From the NCBI GenBank assembly GCA_050331395.1, contig JBHJGX010000017.1:1-64000 (forward strand): DNA of 64,000 bases. The letters are read 5' to 3'. The stretch comes from Thermohalobaculum sp050331395. GTDB taxonomy: Bacteria > Pseudomonadota > Alphaproteobacteria > Rhodobacterales > Rhodobacteraceae. The stretch's first letter is position 1, and each line of letters opens with the position of its first letter. Positions 16,827 through 26,112 of the stretch are shown here, one piece after another. The notes below the pieces were generated by a model that worked only from the letters and a program-made list of their open reading frames with translations, had not been told where the DNA came from and did no database searches. Made by a program: the position numbers and the translations under genes.

Positions 16827-18107
16827 ATGGAGACCCCGATGGCCATTTATACCGACTTGATCCACGACCGCCATTTCGCGACGCATCCCGCCGAGGCCGC
16901 GCGGACCGGAGAGCGGTTGAAGGCGCTCCGCGCGCAACTCGCTCGCGACGTGCCGCCCAAGTCCGCCCGCGACACGCTTTTGATCGCCACTTGGAACATC
17001 CGCGATTTCGGACGGGACAAGTTCGGCCACGGACGGCGCCTCCGCGAAAGCTATCACTACATGGCAGAGATCATCTCGGCCTTCGATATCGTCGCGCTGC
17101 AGGAGATCGGCGGCGACCCGGAAGAGTTCCGCCGGCTCGAGCGGCTGCTCGGTCCGACCTGGGATTACATGCTGACGGATCTGACCGAGGGCGTCGGCGG
17201 CAATGGCGAGCGAATGGCGTTCGTGTTCGATCGGCGCCGGGTGTTCTTTCGCAATATCGCGGGCGAGATCGTCTTGCCGGACAGCTCGGAGATCGGTGGC
17301 TTCGCCGAAGAGGTCGCGTTGCCCGAGGGCACGCGGCTCCGGGAGGCGGGCGAGACCCGCGCGGTTGCCGAGGATGCGGAATTGCTGTTGCCCGACGGGC
17401 AGCGACTGGTCAAACGCCGACAATTCGCCCGGACGCCCTTTCTGGCGGCGTTCCAGGCCGGCTGGTTCAAGTTCAACCTCTGCACTGTCCATCTTTATTT
17501 CGGTAACGACAGCGGCGTAAAATTCGAACGCCGGCTCCAAGAGATCCGGGCGATTGGCGATTTCTTTCGCAAACGCCAAGAGAAAGAAGAAGAACAGCTG
17601 GGCGATATCGAAAATTATATCCTGCTCGGAGACTTCAACATTGTCGGCCACGAAGACGAGACCATGGCGGCGCTATTGGACACGGGATTTCTGATCCCCG
17701 AGGCCTTGCACGGCAATCCGACCAACATGCTCGGCACCCGGTTCTACGACCAGATCGCGTTTCGCACCAAGACTGATCAACTCAAGCTCGGCGAGATCCA
17801 CGGCCACAAGAGCGCGGGCGTCTTCTCTTTTTTCAATTCGGTTTTCCGCGCATCGGCCGCGGATGGATCTCCCAGCGCAATCGCTGCCACCGAGAGCGAT
17901 TTCGACGCATACCGGGACCGCTTCCCGGCCGAACAGACGGCCGACCTCGAGACCGACGCGGACCGGCGCGAATATTACTGGCGGCAATGGCGAACGTGGC
18001 AGATGTCAGACCACCTGCCCATGTGGGTGGCGCTCAAGACGGACTTTGCCGATGCCTATCTCGACCGGGTGATCGAGACCGCAACCGAGCGCCTGGCCGA
18101 AACCTGA
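16827..18107 (+). CDS. Endonuclease/exonuclease/phosphatase-family protein
   Basis: A 426-residue protein of the EEP superfamily (DNase I, sphingomyelinase and inositol phosphatase relatives). Recognised active-site strands are LLIATWNIRDFGRDK (Asn), DIVALQEIGG (metal-binding Glu), YILLGDFNIVGHEDE (Asp/Asn) and MSDHLPMWVAL (catalytic His pair with S-D-H). Spacing is longer than in DNase I, with an insertion between residues 100 and 220. No signal peptide is seen, so it is probably cytoplasmic. A second in-frame ATG at 16839 is an alternative start. The substrate cannot be predicted. Confidence 0.82.
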   Translation: METPMAIYTDLIHDRHFATHPAEAARTGERLKALRAQLARDVPPKSARDTLLIATWNIRDFGRDKFGHGRRLRESYHYMAEIISAFDIVALQEIGGDPEEFRRLERLLGPTWDYMLTDLTEGVGGNGERMAFVFDRRRVFFRNIAGEIVLPDSSEIGGFAEEVALPEGTRLREAGETRAVAEDAELLLPDGQRLVKRRQFARTPFLAAFQAGWFKFNLCTVHLYFGNDSGVKFERRLQEIRAIGDFFRKRQEKEEEQLGDIENYILLGDFNIVGHEDETMAALLDTGFLIPEALHGNPTNMLGTRFYDQIAFRTKTDQLKLGEIHGHKSAGVFSFFNSVFRASAADGSPSAIAATESDFDAYRDRFPAEQTADLETDADRREYYWRQWRTWQMSDHLPMWVALKTDFADAYLDRVIETATERLAET

Positions 18108-18268
18108 GCGGCCTCGGTCTGCGACGGCATCGCCCGGGAGCCTCAGGACCCCTTTCGCCGTCCGGCCCGGAGTTCTATAAGCGGCGGTCAAGGCGCGGGC
18201 ACACGCGCCCGCAATGGCAGCGTCACGACAGGCAGGCAGGCCCGATACCGGCAGAGAAAGGCCAAGCG

Positions 18269-19309
18269 ATGCTCGGCGGATTGTTCGGCGTCTTCTCGAA
18301 CGACATGGCGATCGACCTCGGCACGGCGAACACGCTCGTCTATGTCAAGGGCAAGGGGATCGTGCTCAACGAGCCCTCCGTGGTCGCCTATCAAACCGTC
18401 CATGGCCGAAAAGAGGTCAAGGCGGTCGGCGAAGACGCGAAACTCATGCTCGGCCGAACGCCGGGTTCCATCCAGGCGATCCGACCGATGCGCGACGGCG
18501 TCATCGCGGATTTCGAGGTCGCCGAGGAGATGATCAAGTATTTCATCAAGAAGGTGAACGGGAACTCGCTGTGGCCGCGGCCCCAGGTCGTGGTCTGCGT
18601 GCCCTTCGGCGCAACGGCGGTCGAAGAGCGCGCGATCGAGCAGTCGGTGCTCTCGGCGGGCGCGCGCAAGGCCTATCTGATCCCGGAGCCCATCGCGGCG
18701 GCGATCGGAGCCGGCTTGCCGATCACCGAGCCGACGGGCAGCATGATCGTGGATGTGGGTGGCGGCACCACCGAGGTCGCGGTGCTGTCGCTCTCGGACA
18801 TCGTCTATGCGAAATCCGTGCGCGTCGGCGGGGACAAGATGGACGAGGCGATCATCAGCCACATGCGCCGGCAGCATAACCTGCTGATCGGCGAGGCGTC
18901 GGCAGAAAAGATCAAGAAGGCGATCGGCACGGCGCGGATGCCGGCGGACGGGGTCGGGCAGACCATGGTGATCCGCGGGCGCGATCTCTTGAACGGCGTG
19001 CCCAAAGAGCAAGAGATCACCCAGGCGCAGATCGCCGAGAGCCTGACCGAGCCGGTGCAGCAGATCGTCGAATCGGTAATGGTCGCGCTCGAGGCGACGC
19101 CGCCCGATCTTGCGGCGGATATCGTCGACAACGGCGTGATGCTGACCGGCGGCGGTGCGTTGCTCGGGGATCTCGATCTGGCGCTTCGCGAACAGACCGG
19201 GCTCGGCATTTCGGTCGCCGAAGATCCGCTCGATTGCGTGGCGCTCGGCACGGGCAAGGCGCTCGAGCATCTCGATCGACTGAACCACGTGATGAAGGTG
19301 AGCGTCTGA
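18269..19309 (+). CDS. mreB: Rod-shape-determining protein MreB (actin homologue)
   Basis: A 346-residue bacterial actin that polymerises under the inner membrane and guides the elongasome. The phosphate-1 motif AIDLGTANTLVYVKGKGI, the phosphate-2 motif IVDVGGGTTEVAVLSL, the adenosine motif MLTGGGALLGDLD and the N-terminal amphipathic MLGGLFGVFSNDM are all visible. The ATG at 18269 follows GAGAAAGG; the frame extends far upstream without conserved sequence. It is the first gene of mreB-mreC-mreD-mrdA-rodA, with gaps of only 4 to 15 bases between genes. Confidence 0.98.
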   Translation: MLGGLFGVFSNDMAIDLGTANTLVYVKGKGIVLNEPSVVAYQTVHGRKEVKAVGEDAKLMLGRTPGSIQAIRPMRDGVIADFEVAEEMIKYFIKKVNGNSLWPRPQVVVCVPFGATAVEERAIEQSVLSAGARKAYLIPEPIAAAIGAGLPITEPTGSMIVDVGGGTTEVAVLSLSDIVYAKSVRVGGDKMDEAIISHMRRQHNLLIGEASAEKIKKAIGTARMPADGVGQTMVIRGRDLLNGVPKEQEITQAQIAESLTEPVQQIVESVMVALEATPPDLAADIVDNGVMLTGGGALLGDLDLALREQTGLGISVAEDPLDCVALGTGKALEHLDRLNHVMKVSV

Positions 19310-19313
19310 GCGG

Positions 19314-20231
19314 ATGGTACGGCCCGGGACACGCGGCGGACGGGGCATCGGCTCGGAGGAGGAAGCGGGCCTTGTCCGCGCGGTCCGCAGGACCGTCTTT
19401 GGCGCGGTCGTGATCGCGGGGCTCGTGATCTTTGTGCTCTGGCGGGTGGAGAACCCGCGGCTCGAGCGTCTGCGGCTTGCGGTCATCGACACGGTGATGC
19501 CGTCGATGGAGGTCGTCACGCGGCCGATCCACTTCCTCTCGGACCTGACCAGCGACTATCAGAATTTCCTCGACGTCTACGACCAGAACCGCGCGCTCCG
19601 GCGCGAGATCCAGGCGCTGCGGGCTTGGCGCGAGACCGCGCGGCAGTTCGAGGAAGAAAACGCTCAGCTCCGCGCGCTCAACAACCTCAACCTCGCCCCG
19701 CGCACGAGTTTCGTCACCGGAGACGTGATCGCCGATTCGGGCGGGCCGTTTCTCGAATCAGCGATCGTGAATGTGGGCGGGCGCGACGGCGTGACCGACG
19801 GTGCGGCCGCGGTCGACGGGCTCGGCCTCGTCGGCCGGGTCTCCGGCGTCGGCGACGCGGCGAGCCGGATCCTCCTCCTCACCGATTTCTCCTCGCGCGT
19901 CCCGGTGATCGTGCGGCCCGAGGGGCGGCGCGCGATCCTCGCCGGCGACGGCACGCCCGCGCCGCGGCTCGAGTTCCTCGACAAGCCGGATCTGGTCAGC
20001 CCGGGCGATTTGGTCGAGACCTCCGGCGACGGCACGGTCTTTCCGCCGGATCTCGCCGTCGGCCGGGTCATCGTGACCGAGACCAAAGAACTCCGCGTGG
20101 CGCTTCATTCAGATCTTGGCCGGCTCGAATTCGTGCGCTTGCTGTCCTATCGACCCGATACGCGGATCGACCGTCCGGGCGGGCTGATCCTGCCGTCGCC
20201 GGCGGCGGACGGCATCGCCCAAGGGGACTGA
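19314..20231 (+). CDS. mreC: Rod-shape-determining protein MreC
   Basis: A 305-residue bitopic inner-membrane protein whose periplasmic part scaffolds PBP2 and RodA. After a short cytoplasmic stretch there is one membrane helix (TVFGAVVIAGLVIFVLWRV). A coiled coil follows (about residues 75-115, ALRREIQALRAWRETARQFE), then two beta-barrel domains (VIADSGGPFLESAIVNVGGR and VVETSG-type segments around DLVSPGDLVETSGDG). It begins 4 bases after the mreB stop. Confidence 0.93.
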   Translation: MVRPGTRGGRGIGSEEEAGLVRAVRRTVFGAVVIAGLVIFVLWRVENPRLERLRLAVIDTVMPSMEVVTRPIHFLSDLTSDYQNFLDVYDQNRALRREIQALRAWRETARQFEEENAQLRALNNLNLAPRTSFVTGDVIADSGGPFLESAIVNVGGRDGVTDGAAAVDGLGLVGRVSGVGDAASRILLLTDFSSRVPVIVRPEGRRAILAGDGTPAPRLEFLDKPDLVSPGDLVETSGDGTVFPPDLAVGRVIVTETKELRVALHSDLGRLEFVRLLSYRPDTRIDRPGGLILPSPAADGIAQGD

Positions 20232-20246
20232 ACGAGGGACACGCGG

Positions 20247-20789
20247 ATGGCGCTGACCGATCTCTCCGGCCGACGGCTTCTGCAGATGGCGCTCGTGCTC
20301 GCGCTCGCCTGGCTCGCCGTGGCGGTCGAGGCCGCGCCGGTCGGGCTCGGGGCGCTGTCGATCCCGTCGCCGGATCTCCTCTTCTGTGTGCTTGCGGTCT
20401 GGGCGGTGCGCGAGCCCAAGGCCGCCCCGGTGCTGCTCGTCTTCGCCGTCGGGCTCATGCGCGATTTTCTCGCCGATCTGCCGGCCGGGCTCGGCGCCCT
20501 CGGCCTTGTGCTCGCCATCGAGACGTTGAAGGCCCAACGCGCCCGCCTCGCCCGCCAGCCCTTCGTCGTCGAGTGGATCGTCGCCGCGCTTGTGGCGCTT
20601 GCCATGGCGCTCATGCTCTGGGTCGGCATGGTGATCAGCCTCGCTCAGCCGCCCTATGCGGCGCTTTTGGCCCAGCAATACGCGGTCACCATGGCTGCCT
20701 ATCCGCTGGTCGCACTCCTCCTGCGGCTCGCCTTCGGTCTGAGAAGCCAGATCGCGCCGGGCGCCCGGGCCGCCGGCGAAGGAGGCTGA
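20247..20789 (+). CDS. mreD: Rod-shape-determining protein MreD
   Basis: A 180-residue inner-membrane protein with about five helices (LALVLALAWLAVAVEAAP at the start). The MreD-like PDLLFCVLAVWAVREP and VLLVFAVGLMRDFLADLPAG segments carry the conserved D-lipid-facing pattern. It bridges MreC to the rest of the elongation machinery. GAGGGA precedes the ATG, and it is tightly spaced between mreC and mrdA. Confidence 0.9.
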   Translation: MALTDLSGRRLLQMALVLALAWLAVAVEAAPVGLGALSIPSPDLLFCVLAVWAVREPKAAPVLLVFAVGLMRDFLADLPAGLGALGLVLAIETLKAQRARLARQPFVVEWIVAALVALAMALMLWVGMVISLAQPPYAALLAQQYAVTMAAYPLVALLLRLAFGLRSQIAPGARAAGEGG

Positions 20790-20792
20790 GCC

Positions 20793-22799
20793 ATGCGTCG
20801 CCGCTTTCGCCGCCCCGGGGTCTGGCGCCGTCTCTTCCGTCGGCGACGCGCGATCTCCGAGGCCCGCCGCCGACCTGAGGTCCCGATCCAGTCGCGGATC
20901 AGCCGCCGCGGCTTCGTCGTCTTCGGCGCGCAGCTTTTGGTCGCGGGGGGGCTCGCCTGGCGGATCCGGCAATTGCAGATCCACGAGGCCGAGCACTACC
21001 GCCACCTTGCCGAAGAGAACCGGATCAATCTCCGGCTGATCGCGCCAGCGCGCGGTCAGATTTTCGACCGCACCGGCAATCCGCTGGCCATCAACCAGCA
21101 GAACTATCGCGTGGTGATGATCCGCGAACAGGCCGGCGAGCCGCAGGACGTGCTGGATCGCCTCAGCCGGATCATCCGCATCTCGGATCGCCAGCGAAGC
21201 CGCATTCTCGAGGAGATGGACGAAAAGAGCCCCTTCGTGCCGCTGGTGGTCGCCGAGCACCTGGCCTGGGACGACTTCGCCGCGGTCAACGCCAACGCCC
21301 CCGCGTTGCCCGGCGTCCTGCCCGAGGTCGGGCTCTCGCGGCATTATCCGGTCGGGCCCGAGATCGCGCATATCGTGGGCTATGTGGGTCGGGTCACCCA
21401 GAAAGATCTCGAGCGCGAGGGCACGCCCGACCCGATCCTGCAAATCCCCGAATTCCAGATCGGCAAGCGCGGGATCGAACGCGGCGCCGAGCGCGCGCTC
21501 CGCGGCAAAGCGGGCACCCGGCGGATCGAGGTGAACGCCCTCGGCCGGGTGATCCGCGAGCTCGGCGGGGTCGACGGCGAGCCCGGGCCCGATCTGCACC
21601 TGACCGTCGATCTCGGCGTCCAGAGCTACGCCCTTGCCCGGCTCGAGAACCAGTCGGCCGCGGCCGTGGTCATGGACGTGACGAACGGCGATCTGCTCGC
21701 GCTCGCCTCTTCGCCGGGCTACGAGCCCAACCTCTTTGTCCGCGGCATCTCTCAGGCAAACTACAACGCGCTCCTCCAGCACCAGTACCGCCCGCTCCAC
21801 AACAAATGGGCGAGCGGCATGTACCCACCCGGCTCCACATACAAGATGGTGGTGGCGCTCGCCGCGCTCGAAGCGGGCGTCGTCTCGCCGGACGAGACGG
21901 TCTTTTGCAACAGCCGTTACGAGCTCGGGAACCGCACGTTCCATTGCTGGAGCCGCGGCGGGCACGGGCATATGGCTCTGAGGGCCGCGATCGAGCGGTC
22001 GTGCGACGTTTATTTCTACGAGGTCGCCAAGCGGGTCGGCATCGAGCGCATCGCCGAGATGTCGCGCCGGCTCGGGCTCGGGGTCGAACACGATCTGCCG
22101 CTGCCCGAGATCCGCTCGGGGCTGATCCCCGACAAAGCATGGAAGGAACGCAACCGCGACGAGGCTTGGCTGGTCGGCGACACGCTGAACGCGGGGATCG
22201 GCCAGGGTTTCGTGCTCGCGACCCCGCTCCAGCTCGCGGTGATGACGGCACGGATCGCCACCGGCCGTGCAGTGACGCCGCGGCTTCTGCGCGCCCGCGG
22301 CGGCGTGCCCTTGGCCGCCGGCCACGCTCCCGATCTCGGCATCGCGCCCGAGCACCTCGCCCTCGTGCGCGCGGGCATGGACGACGTGGTGAACGATCGC
22401 CGCGGCACGGCCTATGCCGCGCGGATCGCCGATCCGGCCGGCCGGGTGGCGGGCAAGACCGGGACGAGCCAGGTCCGCAACATCACCGCCGCCGAGCGCG
22501 CCCAAGGCGTCATCCGCAACGAGGACCTCCCCTGGGAGCGCCGGGACCATGCGCTTTTCGTCGCCTTTGCGCCGATGAGCGCCCCGCGCTATGCGATCTC
22601 GGTCGTGGTCGAGCATGGCGGCGGCGGCAGCCGGGCGGCCGCGCCGGTGGCCCGCGATATCCTGCTTCGGGTGCTCTACGGACCGCGCCCGCCGCTCAGC
22701 GCCTATCCCGCCGGCCAGCGCCCCGAGCGCCCGGCCCGCGAGCCCGAGCCCCGCCCGGGTCCGACCGGGCCCGAGGATCCTCCGCGGATCCGAGCTTGA
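20793..22799 (+). CDS. mrdA: Penicillin-binding protein 2 (peptidoglycan DD-transpeptidase)
   Basis: A 668-residue class B PBP that cross-links peptidoglycan during elongation. It has an Arg-rich cytoplasmic start and a membrane anchor (GFVVFGAQLLVAGGLAW). The pedestal domain contains the conserved RGQIFDRTGNPLA. The transpeptidase domain has catalytic S348 in STYK, the second motif SCD at 403-405 and KTG at 555-557. A Pro/Arg-rich tail of about 40 residues follows the transpeptidase. GGAGG lies just before the ATG, and rodA begins 5 bases after the stop. Confidence 0.96.
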   Translation: MRRRFRRPGVWRRLFRRRRAISEARRRPEVPIQSRISRRGFVVFGAQLLVAGGLAWRIRQLQIHEAEHYRHLAEENRINLRLIAPARGQIFDRTGNPLAINQQNYRVVMIREQAGEPQDVLDRLSRIIRISDRQRSRILEEMDEKSPFVPLVVAEHLAWDDFAAVNANAPALPGVLPEVGLSRHYPVGPEIAHIVGYVGRVTQKDLEREGTPDPILQIPEFQIGKRGIERGAERALRGKAGTRRIEVNALGRVIRELGGVDGEPGPDLHLTVDLGVQSYALARLENQSAAAVVMDVTNGDLLALASSPGYEPNLFVRGISQANYNALLQHQYRPLHNKWASGMYPPGSTYKMVVALAALEAGVVSPDETVFCNSRYELGNRTFHCWSRGGHGHMALRAAIERSCDVYFYEVAKRVGIERIAEMSRRLGLGVEHDLPLPEIRSGLIPDKAWKERNRDEAWLVGDTLNAGIGQGFVLATPLQLAVMTARIATGRAVTPRLLRARGGVPLAAGHAPDLGIAPEHLALVRAGMDDVVNDRRGTAYAARIADPAGRVAGKTGTSQVRNITAAERAQGVIRNEDLPWERRDHALFVAFAPMSAPRYAISVVVEHGGGGSRAAAPVARDILLRVLYGPRPPLSAYPAGQRPERPAREPEPRPGPTGPEDPPRIRA

Positions 22800-22804
22800 T
22801 CGGT

Positions 22805-23950
22805 ATGCGCCCGATGACCCTCGTCGACCGGGACCGCCGTGCGCCGATGTCGATCGCGACCAAGCTACTGCGCCTCAACTGGGCGCTGATGCTCTTGATC
22901 TGCGCGGTCTCGGGGATCGGGTTCTTGATGCTCTACTCGGTGGCGGGCGGCAGCTTCGAGCCCTGGGCCGGGCGGCAGATGAGCCGCTTCGGCGCGGGCG
23001 TCGCGCTGATGATCGTGATTGCCATCATCGATATCCGGGTCTGGCGCTGGCTCGCCCCGATCGCCTATCTGGGGGCGCTCGGTCTCTTGATCGCGGTCGA
23101 ATTCGTCGGCGAGACCGGCATGGGCGCCCGGCGCTGGATCCGGCTGGGGCCGCTCCAACTGCAACCGTCCGAGCTGATGAAGATCGCTCTCGTGATGGCG
23201 CTGGCGAGCTATTACGCATGGCTCGAGCCGCGCAAGATCTCGCGGCCCTTTTGGGTGATCCCGCCGGCGGTGCTGACCCTCGTGCCCATGGTGCTCGTGC
23301 TCAAACAGCCCGATCTCGGCACGGCGCTTCTGCTCGGGCTGGGCGGCACCGTGGTGATCTTCGCCGCCGGCGTGTCGCTCTGGTATTTCGGCACGGCGCT
23401 CGCCCTCGGCGGAGCGGGCATCTGGGCGGTGTTGGCCTCGCGCGGGACCGAGTGGCAGGTGCTCAAAGACTATCAGTACCGGCGGATCGACACCTTTCTG
23501 GATCCGTCCAAGGATCCGCTCGGTGCCGGGTATCACATCACCCAATCCAAGATCGCCATGGGCTCGGGTGGGGAAGTCGGCCGCGGCTTCATGCAAGGCA
23601 CCCAGTCCCGGCTGAACTTCCTGCCGGAAAAGCACACGGATTTCATCTTTACGACGCTCGCCGAAGAGTTCGGCGCCATGGGCTCGTTCATGCTGTTGGC
23701 GCTCTATGCCCTGATCACGCTCTTCGGCTATGTGGCGGTGCTCACGAACCGAGACCGGTTCGGCGCGCTGCTGATCGCCGGGTTGACCGCAACGTTCTTC
23801 TTCTTTTGGGCGGCAAACATGGCGATGGTGATGGGCCTTATTCCGATCGTCGGGGTGCCGTTGCCGCTCGTCTCCTATGGCGGCTCGGCGATGCTGGTGC
23901 TGCTGATGGCGTTCGGACTGATTCAATCCGCCCACATCCACCGCCAGTAA
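22805..23950 (+). CDS. rodA: SEDS glycosyltransferase RodA
   Basis: A 381-residue SEDS-family peptidoglycan polymerase with ten predicted membrane helices, partner of PBP2. GARRWIRLGPLQLQPSELMK is the conserved cytoplasmic/periplasmic block, KQPDLGTALLL contains the catalytic-site Asp region, and FLPEKHTDFIFTTLAEEFG and GVPLPLVSYGGSAM are the remaining signatures. The start is set at the ATG 5 bases after the mrdA stop; an ATG three codons later is possible. It is the last gene of the rod-shape operon. Confidence 0.95.
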   Translation: MRPMTLVDRDRRAPMSIATKLLRLNWALMLLICAVSGIGFLMLYSVAGGSFEPWAGRQMSRFGAGVALMIVIAIIDIRVWRWLAPIAYLGALGLLIAVEFVGETGMGARRWIRLGPLQLQPSELMKIALVMALASYYAWLEPRKISRPFWVIPPAVLTLVPMVLVLKQPDLGTALLLGLGGTVVIFAAGVSLWYFGTALALGGAGIWAVLASRGTEWQVLKDYQYRRIDTFLDPSKDPLGAGYHITQSKIAMGSGGEVGRGFMQGTQSRLNFLPEKHTDFIFTTLAEEFGAMGSFMLLALYALITLFGYVAVLTNRDRFGALLIAGLTATFFFFWAANMAMVMGLIPIVGVPLPLVSYGGSAMLVLLMAFGLIQSAHIHRQ

Positions 23951-23998
23951 AGCGGGGCGCCGCGGCAGGCCCCTCCCGGCGATCCGATGGCCTCTGCG

Positions 23999-24820
23999 TC
24001 AGACCCGGCGGCGGACGGCACCGAGCGCGGCGAGCCCCGTCATCAGCAGCCAGGCGCTGGCCGGCAGCGGCACCACGCTCTGCCGGTCGGGAAGGACGAA
24101 CTCCACGGCCTGGGTCCCGGCCCGAGGGGTCAGCGTGGCGCCCTCCGGCAGCGGTGTCTCGAGGAAGAGCGCGAGCGTGTTATTGAGATCCACCGTCGCA
24201 CTGCCGCATCCGGGCGCGCAAGTCGCGGCTGCGAGAATAGCCAGACTCGCGCTGAGGCTCACGGTATCCCCGTCCTCGACAGTGGCCTCGGCACGGAGGG
24301 TCTCGTTAAAGTTCACGCCGAATACCCCCCCCGAACCGACCCTCAAAAAATCACTGCCGATGTCGCCGCCCGTGACTTGGATGCTGATGGAGCTATCGAC
24401 CTGGAAAGCGGCATTGAGTGTCGTTCGAAGGGCCGACCCGGTCGCCAGCGCACCGATTGCGAGCGTGGTGGCAGGGCCGGAATAATCGAAGATCACAGCT
24501 TGGGTGTCGACGTTCACCTCCAGCGGAGAGGGGCCTCCGTCGGGGCCGAACTGTATGATCTCGGAGAACGCGCGCAGACTGAACGTCCCGGCATCGACCG
24601 AGCCCGATGCTGTGTAGTCTGTCCAGAAATTGTCAACGGACAAAACCTCGTTGACCGAGGCCGACACGTTCGCCTCCGAGATCGAGCCGGCATTCGCCCC
24701 GACGCGGAGCTCACCCGTGCCATTGTTCGTGATGCCCACCGTGGCGGCATGGGCGGCGCCGGAGGCCATCACGATGGCCGACGCCACCGCCAGGCCCATT
24801 AACTTAAACTGGGTACACAT
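23999..24820 (-). CDS. Secreted protein with VPLPA-CTERM anchor
   Basis: A 273-residue protein with signal peptide (MCTQFKLMGLAVASAIVMAS to GAAHA). A beta-rich region follows with a CAPGC motif near residue 190 that could form a disulfide. The sorting signal is VVPLPASAWLLMTGLAALGA followed by VRRRV. GGGAGATG precedes the ATG at 24820; the ATG at codon 8 is a second candidate. No enzymatic motif is recognised. It is convergent with rodA, 48 bases away. Confidence 0.75.
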   Translation of the reverse strand: MCTQFKLMGLAVASAIVMASGAAHAATVGITNNGTGELRVGANAGSISEANVSASVNEVLSVDNFWTDYTASGSVDAGTFSLRAFSEIIQFGPDGGPSPLEVNVDTQAVIFDYSGPATTLAIGALATGSALRTTLNAAFQVDSSISIQVTGGDIGSDFLRVGSGGVFGVNFNETLRAEATVEDGDTVSLSASLAILAAATCAPGCGSATVDLNNTLALFLETPLPEGATLTPRAGTQAVEFVLPDRQSVVPLPASAWLLMTGLAALGAVRRRV

Positions 24821-25140
24821 TCCGCATCTCCCGAACCCATGTTAATGTAATCGAAGCATAACCCGGAAGGTCGCGATTCGGCAACAACTCCGGAAGCGGC
24901 GGACGCCGCATGCGCGCCTTGCCACGGCCGCGCCTCCGCCGGACCGCAGGCGCCGCGCGACGACCCAGTCCCGCCACACCCCGGCCGGCGCGGGAGGCTC
25001 TCCCCACCGCCGCGCCGCCGCACCGCGATGCGGCATACTCGGCAGAAGCCGGGCGGCGCGGCCGACCGCGCGTGTTGCCGGGCGCGCGGCCTCCTAGGGT
25101 CGGGCCGAAGCGAGGGGTCGGGACGGCAGGGGAGAGGTCG
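24821..25140. other. 320-base intergenic region, no feature recognised beyond promoters
   Basis: Divergent spacer between a VPLPA-CTERM gene and a 2-hydroxyacid dehydrogenase gene. The first 60 bases are AT-richer (ATGTTAATGTAATCGAAGCA) and probably hold the minus-strand promoter. The rest is very GC-rich with no convincing hairpin or reading frame; open frames across it look like GC-bias artefacts. Confidence 0.5.
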
Positions 25141-26085
25141 ATGACGCGCATCGTGTTTGCGGGCAAGCCCGAACAGCGCCCCGACTATGGCCGGGCGCTC
25201 GCCGAAGCCCTCGCCGCGGAGGGCGTCGACGCCGAGGTCGTCATGGACCCGGCCCATGCGGATCCCGCGAGCGTCGACTACCTCGTTCTGGCACCGTCCG
25301 GGCCGGTCACGGATTTCGCGCCCTATTCCCGGCTCCGGGCGATCCTCAATCTCTGGGCGGGCGTCGAGCAGGCGCTCGAGCTGCCGCTTCCGCCCGATGT
25401 GCCGCTCGTGCGGATGGTCGAGCACGGGCTCACCCGTGGCATGATCGAATACGTCGTCGGACATGTGCTCCGCTATCACCTGGATATCGACCGTTATGTC
25501 CACGGCCTGCCGGTCGGCGAATGGGAGGTGAGCTATCCGCCGCTCGCCGAACAGCGCTCGGTGGTGATCTTCGGCCTCGGCACCCTCGGCACGCCCGCGG
25601 CCGAAGCGCTCGCAGGCCTCGGGTTCCGGGTCGCGGGCTGGTCCCGAAGCCCTAAAGCCGTCCCCGGGGTCGACTGCCTCTCGGGGGCCGACGGCTTCGA
25701 GGCGGCCCTCCGACGCGCCGAGATTGCCGTCCTTCTGCTGCCGCTCACGCCAGAGACCGAGCGGATCTTCGATGCGCGTGCCTTCGCGGCGATGCCGGCG
25801 GGCGCGCGGGTGATCAATGCGGGCCGCGGCCCGTTGATCGACGACGCCGCGCTTTTGGCTGCCCTTGATGCGGGGCGCCTAAGCCATGCGACCCTCGACG
25901 TCTTCGATATCGAGCCGTTACCCGCCGACGATCCCTATTGGCAGCACCCGCAGGTGACCGTGACGCCCCATATCGCGAGCGGCACCCGGCCCCAGACCGC
26001 CTCGGCCAGCATCGCCGCGAATATCGCCCGCGATCTTCGGGGAGAGCCGATGGCCCCGATCGTCGACCGGAGCCGCGGCTACTAG
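25141..26085 (+). CDS. D-isomer 2-hydroxyacid dehydrogenase, glyoxylate/hydroxypyruvate reductase (GhrA-type)
   Basis: A 314-residue NAD(P)H-dependent reductase, expected to reduce glyoxylate or hydroxypyruvate. The nucleotide-binding motif VVIFGLGTLGTPAAEALAGL (GLGTLG) sits near residue 142. LLLPLTPETERIFDA, the catalytic-Arg-type VINAGRGPLIDDAALLAALD and LDVFDIEPLPADDPYWQHPQ follow, then the His of TPHIAS. These match the short GhrA subgroup. The ATG at 25141 follows GGGGAGAG; the frame upstream is open but not conserved. Confidence 0.85.
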   Translation: MTRIVFAGKPEQRPDYGRALAEALAAEGVDAEVVMDPAHADPASVDYLVLAPSGPVTDFAPYSRLRAILNLWAGVEQALELPLPPDVPLVRMVEHGLTRGMIEYVVGHVLRYHLDIDRYVHGLPVGEWEVSYPPLAEQRSVVIFGLGTLGTPAAEALAGLGFRVAGWSRSPKAVPGVDCLSGADGFEAALRRAEIAVLLLPLTPETERIFDARAFAAMPAGARVINAGRGPLIDDAALLAALDAGRLSHATLDVFDIEPLPADDPYWQHPQVTVTPHIASGTRPQTASASIAANIARDLRGEPMAPIVDRSRGY

Positions 26086-26112
26086 CGCGCCCCCACCGCC
26101 GAGGAGTTGCCG

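Noticed and set aside
20109..22616. An 835-codon open frame antisense to mreD and mrdA
   Set aside because: Same GC artefact; the sense genes are certain and the antisense frame lacks a ribosome-binding site and any family motif.
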